64,000 nt of DNA. Origin: Meishania sp964351985. GTDB lineage: Bacteria > Bacteroidota > Bacteroidia > Flavobacteriales > Flavobacteriaceae. The DNA is taken from assembly GCA_964351985.1 (NCBI GenBank), contig CAYGPR010000002.1, positions 145,561 through 209,560 on the forward strand, read 5' to 3'. The notes below the pieces were generated by a model. That model worked only from the letters and a program-made list of their open reading frames with translations, did not search any database and was not told the origin of the DNA. Positions 51,331-59,160 of the stretch are shown here, piece by piece. How positions within the stretch are numbered: the stretch's first letter is position 1; every line of letters starts with the position of its first letter. The position numbers and the translations under genes were made by a program.

Positions 51331-53345
51331 TATCGGTCGAATAGGTTTTCGAGAAGTTCATCCTCCACTAAATTAGGCAAAGTAACTTTTAATTCAGGAG
51401 TTCGCTCCATTTCTCTTTTTATTGCAAATATGGCCTCATTGTTACGTGCCCAACTTCTTCTTGAAATACCGTTGTTCACATCGTAAAATAACATATTCTT
51501 CAGTTTTCGCGTTGCATCGTCAGAACCGTCGAGAACCATCCCGAACCCACCATTGATGACCTCGCCCCAGCCGACTCCGCCACCGTTATGAATGGAGACC
51601 CAGGTCGCTCCGCGGAAGCTATCCCCGATTACGTTATGAATGGCCATGTCAGCGGTAAACTTACTGCCATCATATATGTTGCTTGTTTCCCGAAAAGGAG
51701 AATCTGTACCACTGACATCATGATGATCACGACCCAAAACCACTGGAGCTGAAATCTCCCCTGATTTAATGGCCTGATTAAAAGCTTCTGCAATTTTGGA
51801 TCGTCCTTCTGAATCGGCGTATAAAATCCGTGCTTGTGAACCGACGACCAATTTGTTTTGTTCCGCTTCCTCGATCCATTTGATATTGTCCTGCATTTGC
51901 TGCTGGATTTCTTCCGGGGCCTCTTCCTTAATTTCTTTCATGACCCTAAGAGCAATTGCGTCGGTTTTTCTTAAATCTTCTCGATTTCCAGAAGTACAGA
52001 CCCATCGGAAAGGTCCGAATCCGTAATCGAAACACATCGGCCCTAAAATATCCTGTATATAGGATGGATATTTAAAATCGATTTGATTTTCTGACATTAC
52101 ATCGGCTCCTGCTCGGGAGGCTTCCAATAAAAATGCATTTCCATAATCAAAGAAATAAGTGCCTTTTTCGGTATGTGCGTTAATGGACGATGCATGCCTT
52201 CGTAACGACTCTTGTACTTTTTTCTTAAATGCTTTCGAGTTCTCGCTCATCATCCGGTTCGATTCCTCAAAAGTGAGAGCAGCAGGATAATATCCCCCGG
52301 CCCATGGGTTGTGCAAAGAAGTTTGGTCAGAACCCAAATGGATAAAAATATTTTCTTTATCGAATCGCTCCCAAACATCGACTACGTTGCCGATAAATGC
52401 TAGGGAGACGACTTCGTTTTTTTCTTTGGCTTTTTTTGTTCGGGCGACCAAATCGTTCATATTGACAATAAGCTCGTCAACCCAGCCTTGTTCATGCCGT
52501 TTGGTTGCTGCCGCAGGATTCACTTCCGCACATATTGTAATGCATCCGGCAATATTTCCAGCTTTCGGTTGGGCTCCACTCATGCCGCCCAACCCCGCGG
52601 TTAGGAATATTTTTCCCGCAGGGGATTCCCCCTTTTTCAACACCTTTCTAAAAGCGTTCATGACGGTGATCGCCGTGCCATGAACGATTCCCTGTGGGCC
52701 GATATACATGTAAGAACCTGCGGTCATTTGTCCGTATTGCGTGACCCCAAGAGCATTATATTTTTCCCAATCATCGGGTTTTGAGTAATTGGGAATCATC
52801 ATTCCGTTAGTGACCACGACTCTCGGAGCTTCTTTAGAAGATGGAAACAAGCCCATCGGATGCCCTGAATAAATATGTAGCGTCTGTTCTTCGGTCATCG
52901 TGCCAAGATACTGCATGGTCAAAAGGTACTGCGCCCAATTTTGAAAAACCGCCCCGTTTCCACCATATGTAATCAACTCATCAGGATGCTGAGCCACGGC
53001 TGGATCCAAATTATTCTGAATCATTAGCATTATAGCGGCAGCTTGTGAAGTTTTTGCCAGATATTCCGAAATGGGTCGCGCATACATTTTATAGTTCGGC
53101 TTGAACCGGTACATGTAGATGCGGCCGTATTTATTCAATTCCTCGGCGAATTCTTGGGAAAGTTCTGTATGCCAATCTTTTGGAAAATAACGTAGCGCAT
53201 TACGGATTGCCAGTTTTTTTTCTTCCAAAGAAAGAATTTCCTTTCTTTTTGGGGCATGGTTGGCATTGGGATCATATTCCCTTTTTGGAGGAATTTTTGC
53301 GGGAATGCCTTGGAGTATTTGTTCTTTGAAAGTCATACCTCCCAT
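51330..53345 (-). CDS. hutU: Urocanate hydratase
   Basis: 671 residues, the long Bacteroidota form (about 100 more than the classic 550-residue enzyme). NAD-binding and active-site stretches include GGLGGMSGAQPKAG, YITYGGNGAVFQNW-type sequence near residue 130, GRDHHDVSGTDSPFRET, and SIHNGGGVGWGEVINGGFG. It converts urocanate to imidazolonepropionate. The start is placed at 53345, immediately after the hutI stop; an ATG three codons later (53336) is nearly as likely. Confidence 0.93.
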   Translation of the reverse strand: MGGMTFKEQILQGIPAKIPPKREYDPNANHAPKRKEILSLEEKKLAIRNALRYFPKDWHTELSQEFAEELNKYGRIYMYRFKPNYKMYARPISEYLAKTSQAAAIMLMIQNNLDPAVAQHPDELITYGGNGAVFQNWAQYLLTMQYLGTMTEEQTLHIYSGHPMGLFPSSKEAPRVVVTNGMMIPNYSKPDDWEKYNALGVTQYGQMTAGSYMYIGPQGIVHGTAITVMNAFRKVLKKGESPAGKIFLTAGLGGMSGAQPKAGNIAGCITICAEVNPAAATKRHEQGWVDELIVNMNDLVARTKKAKEKNEVVSLAFIGNVVDVWERFDKENIFIHLGSDQTSLHNPWAGGYYPAALTFEESNRMMSENSKAFKKKVQESLRRHASSINAHTEKGTYFFDYGNAFLLEASRAGADVMSENQIDFKYPSYIQDILGPMCFDYGFGPFRWVCTSGNREDLRKTDAIALRVMKEIKEEAPEEIQQQMQDNIKWIEEAEQNKLVVGSQARILYADSEGRSKIAEAFNQAIKSGEISAPVVLGRDHHDVSGTDSPFRETSNIYDGSKFTADMAIHNVIGDSFRGATWVSIHNGGGVGWGEVINGGFGMVLDGSDDATRKLKNMLFYDVNNGISRRSWARNNEAIFAIKREMERTPELKVTLPNLVEDELLENLFDR

Positions 53346-54599
53346 TTATTTGCTGTGTTTATCAAAAACCAATTCTCCATTTTTAAAAATCATACAAGGT
53401 TTTAGGTTGCCTTGGTTATATAAAATGTCGTTGTAATTGCTGGTATGGAAAATGCTGAGGTCGGCGAGCATACCTTTTTCCAATTTTCCTCTATCATTCA
53501 ACTTCAAGGCCGCGGCGGCGCGGAATGTGATTCCTGCTAAAACCTCGCTGTTCGACAATTTTTGAAAAGCTCCTAAAATGGAAGCCTGAGTCAATAAGTC
53601 GCCCATAGGTGCCGAACCCGGATTGTGGTCACTGGCAATCGATAGTGCGCCGCCGGCATCGAGAATTTTTCGAGCAGGAGTAAAATTACATCCCAATCCC
53701 AATGAGGCCCCGGGCAATGCGGTAGCTATGGTGTCGCTCTTGGCCAATAGTTCTATTTCGGTAGAGCTGCTTGCCTCCAAATGGTCTGCGCTTACCGCCC
53801 CGAACTCAACCGCGACTTTACTTCCTCCAGTTGAAAATTGGTCGGCATGTACAGTTATATCAAAGCCCATTGTTCTTGCTTTTTGAAAATAGGTAGCAAT
53901 CTGGGTTGCCGAAAAAGCGCTTTCTTCGATAAAGGCGTCGATGCGGTTGGTCAATTTTTCCTCCTTTAGTATTGGAAAAAGTGTTGTGCTGATTTCATCC
54001 AAATATTCGGATTCACTGCCCGAAAAATCCTTGGGAAGCATGTGGGCCGCCAAACAGGTAGAAATTAAATCTGCGTGAGCTGTCGTGTCCGCATTTTTAA
54101 TGGCCCGAAGCATTTTAAATTCTTCGCTGACAGAGAGTCCGTAGCCACTTTTGACCTCGATGGTGGTCGTTCCATTTTTTAAATGTCGGTTGGCGAGTTT
54201 GACCGTATGCTTTGTCAAAGCTTCTTGTGTCGCTTTTCGGGTTTGGGTTACGGTATCCCAAATGCCACCACCTGCTTTGGCAATCTCAAGATAGGTCATT
54301 CCTGCATTTCGCATTGCATAATCGTTGGCGCGCGAACCGCCGAAACAAATATGGGTGTGTGAATCGATAAACCCAGGAAGGCAAGTATGATTACCTTCCA
54401 ACATATGAATTTCTTCTTCCGGATGACTATTCTTTAGTTCATCAAACCCTCCAACGGAAATGATTTTCCCTTCGGAGATTAAAATTCCGGCACCCTCCAA
54501 AACGGTCAGTTTGTCGTCTGAAATTGCGCCTTTGAGTGATAGTCCCGTCATGGGGAGTAGTTGTTTGAACGGACCGATTAGTTTTGATTTGTTCGTCAT
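53346..54599 (-). CDS. hutI: Imidazolonepropionase
   Basis: 417 residues. Amidohydrolase metal ligands appear in GFIDSHTHICFGGSRANDY, with DITVHADQFS and ASDHNPGSAP later (the Asp-His-Asn-Pro-Gly signature of HutI). It opens the imidazolone ring to formimidoylglutamate. It precedes hutU directly and follows hutH by 108 bp. Confidence 0.93.
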   Translation of the reverse strand: MTNKSKLIGPFKQLLPMTGLSLKGAISDDKLTVLEGAGILISEGKIISVGGFDELKNSHPEEEIHMLEGNHTCLPGFIDSHTHICFGGSRANDYAMRNAGMTYLEIAKAGGGIWDTVTQTRKATQEALTKHTVKLANRHLKNGTTTIEVKSGYGLSVSEEFKMLRAIKNADTTAHADLISTCLAAHMLPKDFSGSESEYLDEISTTLFPILKEEKLTNRIDAFIEESAFSATQIATYFQKARTMGFDITVHADQFSTGGSKVAVEFGAVSADHLEASSSTEIELLAKSDTIATALPGASLGLGCNFTPARKILDAGGALSIASDHNPGSAPMGDLLTQASILGAFQKLSNSEVLAGITFRAAAALKLNDRGKLEKGMLADLSIFHTSNYNDILYNQGNLKPCMIFKNGELVFDKHSK

Positions 54600-54667
54600 T
54601 TTAAATCTTCATCATTTTTAAACAGATCGCTTCGTGCCTCGCGAAGACGAATTTTATAATGTTTTTT

Positions 54668-54707
54668 CCAGCATCCAGCATCCAGCATCCAGCATCCAGC
54701 ATCCAGC
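54668..54707. repeat. 7-bp tandem repeat between hutH and hutI
   Basis: The unit CCAGCAT is repeated five times in perfect register, followed by CCAGCC up to the hutH stop. It lies in the intergenic spacer, so copy number could vary between strains without changing a protein. Confidence 0.85.
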
Positions 54708-56288
54708 CTAATACGTATCAAATTCTTTGGTAAACGGCACCTGAAATTTCAATTTTTTATTCTTTTTGATCCGCTCGATAACCTTGATAATCGTTTTGTT
54801 CCTAATCATTTCGATTCCCTTTTCGATATCATCTGCAAAAACTCGGTCTTTTTTGGCGAAGGCCACTTTCTTTCGAACTTCCTTATGGATTTCGTCCAAG
54901 AAGACCCCAGATTTCAGGGGCTTTCTAAATTCAAAAGCTTGGGCTGCAGTCAACAATTCAACGGCCAATATTTTTTCCACATTCTCTATGACCTGCAAAG
55001 CTTTCCTTCCGCTTATCGAACCCATGCTGACATGGTCTTCTTGTCCTAAGGAAGTGGGAATGCTATCTGCGCTTGATGGAAAACATAACCCTTTGTTCTC
55101 GCTTGCCAAGGCAGCTGTGGTGTATTGCAAAATCATATATCCGGAATTGATACCCGTATCTTCCATCAACAGTTTTGGTACTCCGGGGCTGTTACCTTCC
55201 AAGGCCAAATAAATTCTCCGATCCGAAATACTCCCTACTTCTGAGGCAGCCAGACAGGCATAGTCCAAGGCCATGGCCAAGGGTTGCCCGTGAAAATTGC
55301 CCCCACTGATGGTCAGTTCTTCATCAATGATCACCGGATTATCGGTGACCGAGTTTAATTCGATTTCCAACAGCTCCTTTAAATGTAGCCATGCCGTACG
55401 ACTCGCTCCGTGTACTTGCGGAATACACCGCAGCGAATAGGGGTCTTGCACCCGTTCACAATCGATGTGGTCTTCGAGAATTTCAGAGCCTTTTAAAAGT
55501 CTTTTGACCCGTTTGGCTACATGGATATTTCCTTTAAAAGGGCGAAGTGCATGTAATTCATTGAAAAAAGGTTTTACCGATCCTTGGAGTCCCTCGATCA
55601 TCATTGCACCGATAATATCTGCCTGTGAAAGGCAACTGTGCAGTTTTTCGATCACTTTTACGGCATGGGCTGCGATGAATTGGGTGCCGTTGATTAGGGC
55701 CAGACCCTCTTTTGGTCCAAGTTCCAACCGTTTTAATCCCGTTTTCTTGAATAAGGTGGCAGTAGAAATAATCTTGCCCTGATATTTTACTTTACCCAAC
55801 CCTATCAAGGGCAAAAATAGATGGGAAAGCGGGGCAAGATCTCCTGAAGCTCCCACTGACCCTTGCGATGGTACAACCGGAATTGCATCGTTTTCGATAT
55901 GCCAAATAATTCTTTCAAGTGTGGTTTCCGCAATGCCCGAATAGCCTTTTGCCAGCGCATGTACTTTGAGGATCATCATCAGTTTGGCGATTTGAATGTG
56001 GATGGGTTCGCCAACTCCTACGCTATGGCTTTGTAGAATGTTCGTTTGTAGTACTTTCGTTTCCTCTTTGGAAATCTTTGTGGTACAAAGGGGGCCGAAC
56101 CCTGTATTGATTCCATATACGGGATGTCCTTTTTCAACGATATTTTGGACAATCTTCCAACTCGATTTTATTTTCTTTCGAGTTGCAGACGTTAACTTCA
56201 TTTTGGTAGTTCCTTCTGCAATGGTAATGGCAATACCTGCTGTAAGGTGGTCTTCCCCGAAATTAAAGGACTTGGGAACGGTCATCAT
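54708..56288 (-). CDS. hutH: Histidine ammonia-lyase
   Basis: 526 residues. The MIO-cofactor triad Ala147-Ser148-Gly149 is in SVGASGDLAPLSHL, with active-site YGINTGFGPL and FHGQPLAMALDYA. It removes ammonia from histidine to make urocanate. It is the promoter-proximal gene of the leftward hut cluster, with a good -33/-7 promoter at 56311-56343. Confidence 0.95.
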   Translation of the reverse strand: MMTVPKSFNFGEDHLTAGIAITIAEGTTKMKLTSATRKKIKSSWKIVQNIVEKGHPVYGINTGFGPLCTTKISKEETKVLQTNILQSHSVGVGEPIHIQIAKLMMILKVHALAKGYSGIAETTLERIIWHIENDAIPVVPSQGSVGASGDLAPLSHLFLPLIGLGKVKYQGKIISTATLFKKTGLKRLELGPKEGLALINGTQFIAAHAVKVIEKLHSCLSQADIIGAMMIEGLQGSVKPFFNELHALRPFKGNIHVAKRVKRLLKGSEILEDHIDCERVQDPYSLRCIPQVHGASRTAWLHLKELLEIELNSVTDNPVIIDEELTISGGNFHGQPLAMALDYACLAASEVGSISDRRIYLALEGNSPGVPKLLMEDTGINSGYMILQYTTAALASENKGLCFPSSADSIPTSLGQEDHVSMGSISGRKALQVIENVEKILAVELLTAAQAFEFRKPLKSGVFLDEIHKEVRKKVAFAKKDRVFADDIEKGIEMIRNKTIIKVIERIKKNKKLKFQVPFTKEFDTY

Positions 56289-56310
56289 ATACTGAAAGAT
56301 TAAAGTACCC

Positions 56311-56361
56311 TAAAAGTATCGATTCCATTTGAGAATAGCCAAAGGATTGTTTTTAACTTTG
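56311..56361. promoter_or_regulatory. Divergent promoters of hutH and the nitroreductase gene
   Basis: Minus strand: TTTG (56340-56343), 21 bp, TACTTTTA (56311-56318), start codon 22 bp on. Plus strand: TTTG (56328-56331), 22 bp, TAACTTTG (56354-56361), start codon 18 bp on. Both match the Bacteroidota -33/-7 promoter type, and they overlap within about 50 bp, so the two transcripts may compete. Confidence 0.65.
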
Positions 56362-56379
56362 TCAGTAAAATTTTGAAGT

Positions 56380-56931
56380 ATGATTTTCGACCTGATAAAA
56401 AAGAGACGCTCAATTTTCCCAGCGCAGTATATTGATAAACCCGTCGCCAAGAACGATATCGAAAAAATCTTGAGGGCGGCCAATTGGGCACCCACGCATA
56501 AAAAAACAGAGCCTTGGCGTTTCAAGGTATTGCAAGGAGAGTCTCAGGAGAAATTGGGACTTTTCCTTTCCATGAAATATATGGAGACCGAACCCAAACC
56601 CAAGGAATTCAAGGTCAAGAAATTGATAGAAAATCCTAAAAAGGCAGGGGCCATTATCGCTATTTGTATGCAACGCGATCCGATGGAAAGCCTCCCTGAA
56701 TGGGAAGAAATCGCAGCTACTGCCATGGCCGTACAGAATATGTGGCTCTGCTGTACCGAAATGGGTATCGGCTGTTATTGGAGTTCTCCGGGATTGATAA
56801 AACATATGGATGAGTTTTTCGAAATGAACGAAGGCGAAAAGTGTTTGGGGTTCTTTTATATGGGATATTATGAAGGAGAAATTCCTGAAGTGACTCGAGG
56901 GTCTATTGAGGATAAGGTGGTTTGGGGGTAG
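56380..56931 (+). CDS. Nitroreductase-family flavoprotein
   Basis: 183 residues. KKRRSIFPAQYIDKPVAKNDIEKILRAANWAPTHKKTEPWRFKVL is the FMN-binding start of the nitroreductase fold; AATAMAVQNMWLCCTEMGIGCYWSSPGL and GFFYMGYYEGE supply the rest. It is a homodimeric FMN enzyme using NAD(P)H, on an unknown substrate. It is a single-gene transcript divergent from hutH. Confidence 0.88.
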   Translation: MIFDLIKKRRSIFPAQYIDKPVAKNDIEKILRAANWAPTHKKTEPWRFKVLQGESQEKLGLFLSMKYMETEPKPKEFKVKKLIENPKKAGAIIAICMQRDPMESLPEWEEIAATAMAVQNMWLCCTEMGIGCYWSSPGLIKHMDEFFEMNEGEKCLGFFYMGYYEGEIPEVTRGSIEDKVVWG

Positions 56932-57008
56932 GCTTCTGTTTTTTTGTTCCACCCGTATTTGACATTCCGAGCGCGGAGAGGAATTCCTTTTCTCCGAATA
57001 TCTAGGGC

Positions 57009-58025
57009 CTAATCCATTTGAATTGCTTTGGTGAGCTTCTCCACAAATTCCTTTTTATTATCCATATACACCAGAAGTACATCACATTGCTCTGTAAATC
57101 CGTAAATCTTTTCTATCGTTTGCGGGGCCTTGAAATATAATGCAACATTGTGGTTGGTACTTTCTTTTGAGATACCGAGATTTCCGATTTTTATTTCTTT
57201 GGAGTATATCTCTTGATTACACAGAATTGCTTCGTCTATTTTATCCAATGGAATGTAAATATCGGCGATAAGACCATTTTTTAAGATCAATTCAGCATTG
57301 TTAATTATGGAAGGTCTCTGCATTAGGGCCTTACAATGTGCAACGATGAACAATGCCGTATAAAGGCTGGCGGCCGAAAATATCCACGCGGCAAGTTCGC
57401 TCCATTTGACCAGAAGTATGTGAAATGCGTAGGTCTCAATAAAAACGACCATAAGTAAAGCCCCTGCTAAAGCTATACTGGCATTATTCCTGTAGTTGGT
57501 GAATTCATTTGGGCTACGTTTTCTTATTCTCCAAGAGAAAAGGGCATAGTACATCACGATAATTTCTGTGGTAAAAAAGGTGCCGAATTTAGATTTTCCA
57601 AAGAGTTCTTTGGCACTTAATTTACTAAGCCTATAAAAGTCGGTGGTTTTGTCGGAATTGGACTTGAAAATTCTTATAGCCTTGTGGATATTGAAAATAA
57701 AAAAGGTAAGTGCTATTAATTCCACTAATGGCAAGACATACGATTTAATGTAGTCAAGATGCACCTGTGCCGTTTCCGGAAGTAAATAAGAGGCGATAAG
57801 TATTCCACCGATAAAAAAGGGAATGGCCCTTAATTTTGAAATTTTGCTTCTTCCCCTTAACAAAAGAAAAAGCAATGGAGCAGTAAACGTTAGATCATAG
57901 GTTATTGCCGTGGCCAATTCTGGATATTGTCGTAACAAAGGACTCATCGCAATGGCTATGGAGGACAAGATTACCAATAAAGGCAATCCATAAGTAAGCC
58001 ATTGAATTTTTGTTAGATTGATCAT
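57009..58025 (-). CDS. Hypothetical polytopic membrane protein
   Basis: 338 residues. About eight hydrophobic segments lie in residues 10-240 (e.g. YGLPLLVILSSIAIAMSP, YVLPLVELIALTFFIFNI, ASIALAGALLMVVFIETYAFHILLV, AAWIFSAASLYTALFIVAHC). The C-terminal 100 residues are soluble, with a beta-rich pattern (LILKNGLIADIYIPLDKIDEAI). No family recognised; the membrane plus PH-like tail layout suggests a sensor or structural role but this is a guess. It follows the DUF456 gene by 11 bp. Confidence 0.72.
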   Translation of the reverse strand: MINLTKIQWLTYGLPLLVILSSIAIAMSPLLRQYPELATAITYDLTFTAPLLFLLLRGRSKISKLRAIPFFIGGILIASYLLPETAQVHLDYIKSYVLPLVELIALTFFIFNIHKAIRIFKSNSDKTTDFYRLSKLSAKELFGKSKFGTFFTTEIIVMYYALFSWRIRKRSPNEFTNYRNNASIALAGALLMVVFIETYAFHILLVKWSELAAWIFSAASLYTALFIVAHCKALMQRPSIINNAELILKNGLIADIYIPLDKIDEAILCNQEIYSKEIKIGNLGISKESTNHNVALYFKAPQTIEKIYGFTEQCDVLLVYMDNKKEFVEKLTKAIQMD

Positions 58026-58036
58026 GCCATTTATGT

Positions 58037-58546
58037 CTAATCAAAAAATGGAAACAATGCAGTTCGATACTCCCAAGCCGTAGTAATAAAAATACCTAAG
58101 AAAATAAGGGTAACGATCAACTTCATAAAGGTGCCCGTCAGAAAGCCGAGGAACGATCCAAATGCTGCTTTTAAGGCTGTTTTTTGATCGGCCTTGTTCA
58201 TTAATTCGCCAACAAAGGCGCCAACGAAAGGGCCGATAATAATGCCTCCGGGAATAGGAGCGATAATACCAATGATCAACCCGAGCGTCGCTCCGATCAT
58301 ACCTGCTCTAGTACCCCCGAATCTTTTGGTTCCCATTGCCGGAATTACATAATCGAGCCCGAAAACCACTAGGGCTACGACTGCCGTAATTCCTAAGACC
58401 CACCAGTCATCTGGAACGGCCTGTGTCAAATAGAGCAAGAGCAATCCCAACCAGCTTACCGGGGGCCCTGGTAGTACGGGAAGAAAACTGCCCAAAATAC
58501 CCACGAGCATTAGTAGAAATCCGATAACCAAAAGTGCTATATCCAT
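58037..58546 (-). CDS. DUF456-family membrane protein
   Basis: 169 residues with four hydrophobic segments. LLVIGFLLMLVGILGSFLPVLPGPPVSWLGLLLLYLT is the characteristic DUF456 start (GSFLPVLPGPP), followed by GTKRFGGTRAGMIGATLGLIIG and PIPGGIIIGPFVGAFVGEL. The function is unknown; the glycine-rich hairpin may insert in the membrane. It is probably co-transcribed with the gene at 57009. Confidence 0.85.
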   Translation of the reverse strand: MDIALLVIGFLLMLVGILGSFLPVLPGPPVSWLGLLLLYLTQAVPDDWWVLGITAVVALVVFGLDYVIPAMGTKRFGGTRAGMIGATLGLIIGIIAPIPGGIIIGPFVGAFVGELMNKADQKTALKAAFGSFLGFLTGTFMKLIVTLIFLGIFITTAWEYRTALFPFFD

Positions 58547-58598
58547 TCAAATAGTTTTCTGTTTGACGAAGATAATGAGGATTTGTTACAAATTATTC

Positions 58599-58666
58599 AA
58601 CTAAGAAATTAGTTTAAACTAAATATTTAGTTATATTTGGCTCGTGGTTCAACTAAAAAATTAGTT
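58599..58666 (+). promoter_or_regulatory. Three perfect BlaI-type operators around the blaI promoter
   Basis: AACTAA-N4-TTAGTT occurs three times without mismatch: 58599-58614, 58617-58632 and 58651-58666. A perfect -7 box TATATTTG lies at 58632-58639, between the second and third sites. A BlaI dimer on any of them would block transcription. Sites 1 and 2 start 18 bp apart, and the third is downstream of the predicted start of transcription. This indicates tight autoregulation. Confidence 0.85.
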
Positions 58667-58714
58667 AAAACAAATTCGGGCCTTCGCCGGAATGAAAGTA
58701 AACATCTATTATTC

Positions 58715-59083
58715 ATGAAACAGTTAACAAAAGCAGAAGAAGAGGTAATGCAGATTCTATGGCAGTTACAAAAGTGCAATGTGGCCGCAATCATAGATGA
58801 ACTGGCAGAACCGAAACCGGCGTACAACACGGTTTCCACGATTGTGCGCATATTGGAAAGCAAGGGTTTTGTCGACCACGAACAAGAGGGGAAGGGCTAT
58901 CTCTATTTTCCCTTGGTCAAGAAATCGGATTACAGCAATCAATCGATCAACAAATTGGTCGACGGATATTTTCAAGGCTCGTTCAAAAGTATGGTCTCTT
59001 TCTTTATGAAAAAGAACGATATGAGTTTATCGGAATTGGAATCCGTTTTAAATGAAATAAAGAAGCAAGAAAACAGAGAGTAG
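58715..59083 (+). CDS. blaI: BlaI/MecI-family repressor
   Basis: 122 residues from the ATG at 58715. A longer start at 58637 would sit in the operator region. MKQLTKAEEEVMQILWQLQKCNVAAIIDELAEPKPAYNTVSTIVRILESKGFVDHEQEGKGYLYFPLV is the winged-helix DNA-binding domain; the C-terminal helices dimerise. It would repress itself and the M56 gene 77 bp downstream; release would follow signalling by that protein. The three operator palindromes upstream fit the family's usual binding mode. Confidence 0.9.
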   Translation: MKQLTKAEEEVMQILWQLQKCNVAAIIDELAEPKPAYNTVSTIVRILESKGFVDHEQEGKGYLYFPLVKKSDYSNQSINKLVDGYFQGSFKSMVSFFMKKNDMSLSELESVLNEIKKQENRE

Positions 59084-59160
59084 CACAAAGAACGGGGAAA
59101 ATAGACCTGTGGAAACAGGTTATGTTCTTAGTCTAAAATCTCAAGTCAAATATCTAAATC

